Assembly (NCBI GenBank): GCA_026399435.1
Contig: JAPLQX010000027.1
Coordinates: forward strand, 25,175-89,174
Reading direction: 5' to 3'
DNA: 64,000 nucleotides
From: Rhodocyclales bacterium
GTDB taxonomy: Bacteria > Pseudomonadota > Gammaproteobacteria > Burkholderiales > Rhodocyclaceae
The position numbers and the translations under genes were made by a program. Positions within the stretch are counted from its first letter, which is position 1, and the number at the start of each line of letters is the position of its first letter. Under the pieces are notes generated by a model that was given only the letters and a program-made list of their open reading frames with translations, ran no database searches and was not told the origin of the DNA. Of the stretch, positions 59,143 through 64,000 are shown in pieces.

Positions 59143-60320
59143 CACATGGTCTCGTTGTAGAGTTCGCGGCCGATCAGCATGCGCCTGATTTCCGAGGTGC
59201 CGGCGCCGATCTCGTAGAGCTTGGCGTCGCGCCACAGGCGCCCGGCCGGATAGTCGTTGGTGTAGCCGACGCCGCCCAGTGCCTGGATCGCCTCGCCGGC
59301 CATCCAGGTGGCCTTTTCGGCCGAATATAAAATCGCCCCGGCGGCGTCCTTGCGCAGCGTGCGCGTGTGGTTGCCAGACCCGTCGCCGCGATCGCAGGCC
59401 TTGCCCAGCGCATAGACGTAGGCGCGCGTTGCCTGCCAGGTCGAGTACATGTCGGCCAGCTTGCCCTGCATCAACTGGAACTCGCCGATGCTCTGGCCGA
59501 ACTGCTTGCGCTCGTGGATGAAGGGCAGCACCACGTCCATGCAGGCCGCCATGATGCCCAGCGGCCCGCCGGACAGCACGGCGCGCTCGTAATCGAGGCC
59601 CGACATCAGCACGCGCGTACCGTTGCCTTCACCGCCCATGACGTTCTCCACCGGCACTTCGCAGTCGTCGAAGAACAGCGGGTAGGTGTTCGAGCCGCGC
59701 ATGCCGAGCTTGTCCAGATGCTGGCCCTTGCTGAAACCCTTGAAACCCTTTTCGACGATGAAGGCGGTCATGCCCTTGGCGCCGGCTTCGGCGTTGGTCT
59801 TGGCATAGACCACCAGGGTGTCGGCATCGCCGCCGTTGGTGATCCACATCTTCGAGCCGTTCAATACATAGCGGTCGCCTTTGAGGTCGGCGCGCAGCTT
59901 CATCGACACCACGTCGGAACCGGCACCGGGTTCGGACATCGCCAGCGCACCGACGTGATCGCCCGAGATCAGCTTGGGCAGGTATTTCCTCCGCTGCGCC
60001 TCGTTGCCGTTGCGGCGAATCTGGTTGACGCACAGGTTGGAGTGGGCGCCGTAGGAAAGCCCTACCGAGGCCGATGCGCGCGAGATTTCCTCCATCGCCA
60101 CGATGTGGGCCAGGTAGCCCATCTTCGTCCCGCCGTACTCCTCGTCGGCGGTCATGCCGAGCAGGCCCATGTCGCCGAACTTCTTCCACAAGTCGGCGGG
60201 GAACAGGTTGTCGCGATCGATCGCGGCGGCGCGCGGCAGGATTTCCTTCTGCGCGAAAGCCCAGACGGCGTCGCGCAGCATGTCGATGTCTTCGCCCATG
60301 TCAAAGTTGATACCTAACAT
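59142..60320 (-). CDS. liuA: Isovaleryl-CoA dehydrogenase
   Basis: LiuA oxidises isovaleryl-CoA to 3-methylcrotonyl-CoA with transfer of electrons to ETF. The 392-aa protein shows [27 protein letters not shown], and [16 protein letters not shown], whose Glu lies where isovaleryl-CoA dehydrogenases have their catalytic base. The C-terminal [21 protein letters not shown] has Gly where other acyl-CoA dehydrogenases have the usual Glu; both features support this specificity. It is the second gene downstream of the LiuR operator. Confidence 0.95.
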   Translation of the reverse strand: MLGINFDMGEDIDMLRDAVWAFAQKEILPRAAAIDRDNLFPADLWKKFGDMGLLGMTADEEYGGTKMGYLAHIVAMEEISRASASVGLSYGAHSNLCVNQIRRNGNEAQRRKYLPKLISGDHVGALAMSEPGAGSDVVSMKLRADLKGDRYVLNGSKMWITNGGDADTLVVYAKTNAEAGAKGMTAFIVEKGFKGFSKGQHLDKLGMRGSNTYPLFFDDCEVPVENVMGGEGNGTRVLMSGLDYERAVLSGGPLGIMAACMDVVLPFIHERKQFGQSIGEFQLMQGKLADMYSTWQATRAYVYALGKACDRGDGSGNHTRTLRKDAAGAILYSAEKATWMAGEAIQALGGVGYTNDYPAGRLWRDAKLYEIGAGTSEIRRMLIGRELYNETM

Positions 60321-60791
60321 TCAGTTCTCCTTGCCGTGCATGGTCATTAGTGTCTGTTGCATCGTCGCGCAGTGCGTGGCGCGACCGTTCTTGATCGCAT
60401 AGACCTCGCCGCGGGTGATGACGAGGTTGCGACCGGATTTCAGCACCTGGCCTTCGGCGACCAGATACTCGCCGTCGGCGGGCGCCAGCAGGTTGAGCTT
60501 GAACTCGACGGTCAGCACGTCGGCGCCTTTCGGCATCACGGTGAGCCCGCCGTAGCCGCCGGCGCTATCGACGATGGTGGAGGTGATGCCGGCGTGGAAA
60601 AAGCCGTTCTGCTGCGTCAGGTCGTCGCGGAAGGGCAGGCGGATCTCGCAATGGCCGGGCGCGAGCGCGCCCATTTCGGCGCCGAGCAGGGTCATCACCT
60701 TCTGCCGGGCAAAGCTGCCGCGCACCGTGGCTTCCCAGTCGGGATTGCGCGGCTCGAAGACGTTTCTGGCTGGACGTGCGGTATGCGGCAT
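60321..60791 (-). CDS. PaaI-family hotdog thioesterase, first gene after the liu promoter
   Basis: ATG 60791, with CAGGAGG seven bases upstream, gives 156 aa. The hotdog core has LPFRDDLTQQNGFFHAGITSTIVDSAGGYGGLT, which is PaaI-like with HAG in place of HGG. It directly precedes liuA (start codon adjacent to its stop) and starts the operon behind the predicted LiuR-controlled promoter. The longer open frame above the ATG would translate the operator and is rejected. Confidence 0.9.
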   Translation of the reverse strand: MPHTARPARNVFEPRNPDWEATVRGSFARQKVMTLLGAEMGALAPGHCEIRLPFRDDLTQQNGFFHAGITSTIVDSAGGYGGLTVMPKGADVLTVEFKLNLLAPADGEYLVAEGQVLKSGRNLVITRGEVYAIKNGRATHCATMQQTLMTMHGKEN

Positions 60792-60816
60792 TCGAACCTC
60801 CTGCAAACTTTCGTGC

Positions 60817-60845
60817 ATCCTAGTTGACGTTAACGTCAACGTCAA
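60817..60845 (-). promoter_or_regulatory. liu operon promoter with palindromic LiuR operator
   Basis: The minus strand reads TTGACG (60845-60840), a 17-bp spacer, TAGGAT (60822-60817). The 18-bp perfect palindrome GTTGACGTTAACGTCAAC (60823-60840) fills the spacer, with an additional GTCAAC half repeat beside it. This is the classic position for a MerR-type repressor/activator site. The leader to the first gene is about 20 nt. liuR ends just upstream (60855), so this serves the downstream catabolic genes. Confidence 0.78.
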
Positions 60846-60854
60846 CTACCCACA

Positions 60855-61277
60855 TCACCGCGCGGACTGCGTTTTGCTCCGCTTTTTGCCGGCGGCTGCG
60901 GCCTCGTCGGACTTCAGCATCTCGCGGCACTGGCGCTCGAAGCGGGCGATTTCCTTGAGCACGGCCTGGATGTCGTCGCGCTGCTGCTCGAGCGCGGCGC
61001 GGCGCTGCGCCAGGGCGCCGAGAAAGGACAGCAACTGGGAGGACTCGTCCTCCGCCGTGTCGTACATGTCGATCAGGTCCTTGATCTCGGCCAGGCTCAA
61101 GCCCAGCCGCTTGCCGCGCAGCGCGAGCTTGAGCCGGGTCTGGTCGCGCTTGCTGTAGATGCGGTTGCCACCCTCGCGCGCCGGCGACACCAGCCCGTGG
61201 GATTCCCAGAAGCGGATGGCACGCGTCGTCACGCCGAAATCGCGCGCCAGTTCGGTGATGGTTTGGGTTTCGTTCAT
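60855..61277 (-). CDS. liuR: MerR-family regulator of leucine/isovalerate catabolism, LiuR-like
   Basis: ATG 61277 gives a 140-aa protein; the very long open frame upstream spans a repeat element and an opposite-strand gene and is rejected. MerR winged-helix start T-I-T-E-L-A-R-D-F-G-V-T-T-R-A-I-R-F-W-E-S-H-G-L-V-S-P, then a coiled-coil dimerisation helix (SFLGALAQRRAALEQQRDDIQAVLKE). The C-terminal tail is Lys/Arg/Ala-rich and has no cysteine metal site, as expected for LiuR. The adjacent operator and liuABCDE genes support the name. Confidence 0.9.
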   Translation of the reverse strand: MNETQTITELARDFGVTTRAIRFWESHGLVSPAREGGNRIYSKRDQTRLKLALRGKRLGLSLAEIKDLIDMYDTAEDESSQLLSFLGALAQRRAALEQQRDDIQAVLKEIARFERQCREMLKSDEAAAAGKKRSKTQSAR

Positions 61278-61289
61278 GATTGTGGGGCT

Positions 61290-61558
61290 GGAGCCTATCT
61301 CAGCAGGTATCGTACCCCGCGCCGCCGGGCGTTGGGATGCGATGCGAGGCGGAGGGAGTGCGGCATGGTACATCCATGCAAGCGACTGACAACGTGGCAG
61401 CGCGCCCAACGCCCGGCGGCCCTTCGGGTTGAGACCAGGATCGGCGTCTGCGGCGTTGCAGCGCTTGCCAATGGAACGACCATTGGCCGCGCACTGCGCC
61501 TTGCATCCATCCGATCCTGGTCTCAACGCGGAGCACGATACCTGCTGAGATAGGCTCC
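61290..61558. repeat. Nested inverted-repeat element with 24-bp perfect terminal repeats (MITE-like)
   Basis: Outer arms of 24 bp at 61290-61313 and 61535-61558 are perfect inverted repeats (begin GGAGCCTATCTCAGCAGG). Inside are two independent perfect stems: 16 bp (GCCGCCGGGCGTTGGG at 61321-61336 with 61405-61420) and 17 bp (GTTGAGACCAGGATCGG at 61428-61444 with 61511-61527). Each is capped by a smaller hairpin (GCATGG/CCATGC at 61363-61379; GCCAATGG/CCATTGGC at 61467-61487). It could fold as a three-way junction. It contains no credible gene and lies 12 bp before liuR, so liuR transcription must start within or across it. No target duplication is evident. Confidence 0.85.
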
Positions 61559-61667
61559 GAATGTGCCGAATGCTGCACCGCACACAAAGCCCGGAAATTG
61601 GATAAAATGATCGACCGACTTTTGACAAGTTAAGCAGATTTCCCCCACCGATGCAAAGAGACGCGGC

Positions 61668-62681
61668 TTGAACGCCCCCATCGCCTACCCGCACGAAACC
61701 GCGCCCGCCCCCGGCGTGGCAGCGCCCGTTGCCCCCGGCATCGAATGGCTGTGCATGCCGCTGCCCTTCGCGCTGAACCACATCAACCTGTGGTTGCTGG
61801 CCGACGGCGATGGTTATGCGGCGGTGGATACCGGCTTCGCGCTGGACCCGGTGAAGCAAGCCTGGAAGTCGGCGCTGGTCGAACGGCGACTGACGCGCTG
61901 CATCGTCACCCATTGCCATCCCGACCACCTCGGCCTTGCCGCCTGGCTGGAACAGGAAACCGGCGCCGGGCTGTGGATCGCCCAGGGCGAATACCTCGCG
62001 GCGCACATGATCGTGGAGCAGGTCGCCGGCTACTCGATCAACTTCATGGTCGAGTTCTTTCGCCAGCACGGCCTCGACCAGGCACGCATCGATGGCCTGG
62101 TCGCGCGCGGCAACGGCTACAAGAAAGGCGTGCCGGCAATTCCCGCCACCTACCGCCGCCTGTTCCCCGACCAGTTGCTGAAGATCGGCGACCATGAGTG
62201 GCGCACCATCGTCGGCCACGGCCACGCACCGGAACACATGAGCCTGTATTGCGCGGAACTGGGCGTGCTGATTTCCGGCGACATGCTGCTGCCGCGCATC
62301 TCGACCAATATTTCGGTGACAGCCAGCACGCCGCATGCTGACCCGCTCGGCCTGTTCCTCGACTCCATCGACAAGTTTCGCGTACTGCCTGAAGACACGC
62401 TGGTGCTGCCCTCGCATGGCCGTCCCTTCCGTGGCCTGCATGCCCGCGTGGACCAGCTTCACGCTCACCATGCCGAGCGCTGTGAGGTGCTGATCGAGGC
62501 CTGCGCTGGCCGGGCGCAGAGCGCCGCCGACCTGCTCGGCGTGCTGTTCGGCCGCGAACTGCCCGACCCGCACCAGACCATGTTTGCCATGGGCGAAGCC
62601 ATCGCCCATCTGAATTACCTTGAACACGCAGGAAAATTACAGCGCATCGAAGAGAACGGTCTTGTCCGTTACGTCAGCTAA
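61668..62681 (+). CDS. Metallo-beta-lactamase-fold hydrolase
   Basis: The 337-aa protein starts at TTG 61668 (N-A-P-I-A-Y-P-H); AAAGAG is a weak ribosome site. It carries the MBL metal motif THCHPDHLG, a further histidine in GHGHAPEHMSLYC, then D in ISGDMLL and H in PSHGRPF, a full dinuclear site. The C-terminal helical extension includes HHAERC. The family includes glyoxalase II-like thioesterases. It is 14 bp before phaC, so it may be cotranscribed. A 25-bp motif copy encodes K-S-A-L-V-E-R-R. Confidence 0.86.
   Translation: MNAPIAYPHETAPAPGVAAPVAPGIEWLCMPLPFALNHINLWLLADGDGYAAVDTGFALDPVKQAWKSALVERRLTRCIVTHCHPDHLGLAAWLEQETGAGLWIAQGEYLAAHMIVEQVAGYSINFMVEFFRQHGLDQARIDGLVARGNGYKKGVPAIPATYRRLFPDQLLKIGDHEWRTIVGHGHAPEHMSLYCAELGVLISGDMLLPRISTNISVTASTPHADPLGLFLDSIDKFRVLPEDTLVLPSHGRPFRGLHARVDQLHAHHAERCEVLIEACAGRAQSAADLLGVLFGRELPDPHQTMFAMGEAIAHLNYLEHAGKLQRIEENGLVRYVS
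61865..61889 (+). repeat. 25-bp motif, copy i (inside the MBL-fold gene upstream of phaC)
   Basis: Reads GAAGTCGGCGCTGGTCGAAC then GGCGA. The centre differs from consensus but both ends match. Same coding frame as copy g. Confidence 0.6.
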
Positions 62682-62695
62682 CCGAAGGAGCCACA

Positions 62696-64000
62696 ATGTC
62701 CGCGCATGAACCCAAAGCCTTGCCCGATCCCAAGGAAGTCGCCAAGACCTATGCCGAGGTTGCCCAACGGGCCTCCAACCTGATCACGGAGCACATGAAG
62801 CGCCAGATGAAGAAGGGTATTTCTGCGCCCAACGACGATCTCGGCATCGCGCAGGCCTTCATGGACATGATGGCCAAGATGCTGGCCAACCCCTACAAGA
62901 TGGCGCAGGCGCAGATGAACCTGGTGTGGGACTATTTTTCGCTGTGGCAGCACTCGACGCTGCGCATGATGGGCATGGAAGGCGCGCCGGTGGCGCAGCC
63001 GAAGAAGGGCGACAAGCGCTTTGCCGACGCGCAATGGGAAGAGCATTTCCTGTTCGACTTCATCAAGCAGTCCTATCTGATCACGGCGCGCCACGTGCAT
63101 GACAATGTTTGCTGCATCGAAGGCCTCGACGAGATCTCGCAGAAGAAGGTCAACTTCTTCACCCGCCAGTTCATCGACGCGCTGGCACCGTCCAACTTCG
63201 CCGCAACCAACCCGGAAGTCCTGCGCGAGACGGTCAAGAGCCACGGCCAGAACCTGCTCAAGGGCTTCAACAACCTGCTGCGCGACATCGAGGAAGGCGA
63301 CGGCCAGCTGCGCGTCAAGATGACCGATCCGTCGGCCTTCGAGATGGGCAAGAACGTCGCCTCGTCGAAGGGCAAGGTAATTTTCCAGAACGAGATGATC
63401 CAGCTGATCCAGTTCACTCCGACCACCAAGGAACAGTACAAGCGTCCGCTCTTGATCATCCCGCCCTGGATCAACAAGTACTACATCCTCGACCTGCGCG
63501 AGAGCAATTCCTACATCAAGTGGGCCACCGACCAGGGCCACAGCGTGTTCGTCATCTCCTGGGTCAACCCGGATGCCAAGCTGGCAAAGAAGGGCTTCGA
63601 CGATTACATGACCGAAGGCGCGCTGACCGCCATCGACGTGGTCTGCCAGCAGACCGGCGAGAAGGAAATCAACATGATCGGATACTGCCTCGGCGGTACG
63701 CTGCTCGGTTCGACCATGGGCTACATGGCCGCCAAGAAGGACAAGCGCATCGCCTCGGCGACCTTCTTCGTCGCCCTGCTCGACTTCTCGATCCCCGGCG
63801 AGCTCGGCGTCTTCATCGACGAAGGCCAGGTCGCCAGCCTCGAAAAGAAAATGGAGGAACGCGGCTACCTCGAAGGCTCGGAGATGGGCACCACCTTCAA
63901 CATGCTGCGCTCCAACGACCTGATCTGGACCTTCGTGGTCAACAACTACCTGATGGGCAAGGAACCCTTCCCCTTCGACCTGCTCTACTGGAATTCCGAT
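62696..64000 (+). CDS. phaC: Poly(3-hydroxyalkanoate) synthase, class I, cut by the window end
   Basis: PhaC polymerises 3-hydroxyacyl-CoA into PHA granules. ATG 62696, with AAGGAG 6 bases upstream, opens a frame that is uninterrupted for 435 codons to the edge. The lipase-like box G-Y-C-L-G-G contains the nucleophile C331; PPWINKYYILDLRESNSYIKW and DQGHSVFVISWVNPD are typical. The C-terminal Asp and His of the catalytic triad lie beyond the window. About 75% of the usual length is present. It follows the MBL gene by 14 bp. Confidence 0.95.
   Translation, partial: MSAHEPKALPDPKEVAKTYAEVAQRASNLITEHMKRQMKKGISAPNDDLGIAQAFMDMMAKMLANPYKMAQAQMNLVWDYFSLWQHSTLRMMGMEGAPVAQPKKGDKRFADAQWEEHFLFDFIKQSYLITARHVHDNVCCIEGLDEISQKKVNFFTRQFIDALAPSNFAATNPEVLRETVKSHGQNLLKGFNNLLRDIEEGDGQLRVKMTDPSAFEMGKNVASSKGKVIFQNEMIQLIQFTPTTKEQYKRPLLIIPPWINKYYILDLRESNSYIKWATDQGHSVFVISWVNPDAKLAKKGFDDYMTEGALTAIDVVCQQTGEKEINMIGYCLGGTLLGSTMGYMAAKKDKRIASATFFVALLDFSIPGELGVFIDEGQVASLEKKMEERGYLEGSEMGTTFNMLRSNDLIWTFVVNNYLMGKEPFPFDLLYWNSD

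Noticed and set aside
60855..62627. 590-codon minus-strand frame extending LiuR far upstream
   Set aside because: The extension crosses the nested repeat element and lies antisense to a clear MBL-fold gene; only the last 140 codons, from ATG 61277, match the MerR family.

Overview
The window is dense, GC-rich bacterial chromosome with almost no intergenic space. Gene content and order (pilMNOPQ-aroK-aroB, gltBD followed by glmU and glmS, lptM-lysA next to cyaY and a penicillin-binding protein 1A, class I phaC, a liu leucine-catabolism cluster under a MerR-type LiuR) point to a betaproteobacterium, most likely of the Rhodocyclales. That placement is inference from gene order and protein character, not a database result. 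No rRNA, tRNA, CRISPR array or intact insertion sequence was found. Coding is close to continuous; the only gene-free stretch above 300 bases (61278-61667) is mostly filled by a nested inverted-repeat element.

Layout. 1-15.7 kb, minus strand: the first codons of glmS, then glmU, gltD and gltB, and upstream of these a long operon pilM-N-O-P-Q, aroK, aroB and an HD-type dNTPase (type IV pilus alignment and secretin, shikimate pathway, nucleotide hydrolysis). gltB has a predicted promoter followed by an intrinsic-terminator hairpin ahead of its start codon. 15.8-24.4 kb, mainly plus strand: mrcA (PBP1A), convergent cyaY, lptM, lysA and an RND efflux adaptor/pump pair. 24.4-36.5 kb, minus strand: an AEC transporter, hslU and hslV, a STAS protein, a zinc-type ABC transporter permease and binding protein with an outer-membrane protein and a small cysteine/histidine protein, rlmI, and a very large DUF748/AsmA-like protein. 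36.5-45.7 kb, mixed: a LysR regulator with a divergent small protein, flavin reductase, purT, mutY, a Lon-N-domain protein, a Gx-transporter/NusG-II pair, rapZ, a small membrane protein, a nitroreductase and a DgcZ-like zinc-sensing diguanylate cyclase. 45.7-61.3 kb, minus strand: the leucine/isovalerate cluster, from LiuR (61.3 kb) through a hotdog protein, isovaleryl-CoA dehydrogenase, further thioesterases, a GNAT-carbonic anhydrase fusion, thiolase, a broken crotonase, a second acyl-CoA dehydrogenase, a VapBC toxin-antitoxin pair, a DsbA-fold isomerase, both methylcrotonyl-CoA carboxylase subunits, methylglutaconyl-CoA hydratase, HMG-CoA lyase, a DUF1289 protein and a metallo-beta-lactamase-fold protein. 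61.7-64 kb, plus strand: a second metallo-beta-lactamase-fold protein and phaC, cut by the window end.

Together the liu genes convert isovaleryl-CoA to acetyl-CoA and acetoacetate. An 18-bp perfect palindrome lies exactly between a good -35 and -10 just downstream of liuR and is the likely LiuR operator.

The most unusual signals are in the DNA rather than the proteins: (1) a degenerate 25-bp motif with core AGTCGGCGCTGRCGG in about ten copies, on both strands, inside genes in different reading frames as well as between genes; (2) three copies of a roughly 130-bp intergenic repeat with two conserved hairpins and a conserved short reading frame; (3) a 269-bp element with perfect 24-bp terminal inverted repeats enclosing two further perfect hairpins, directly upstream of liuR; (4) a second intergenic repeat in two copies; and (5) a short repeat-like insertion within GlmU.
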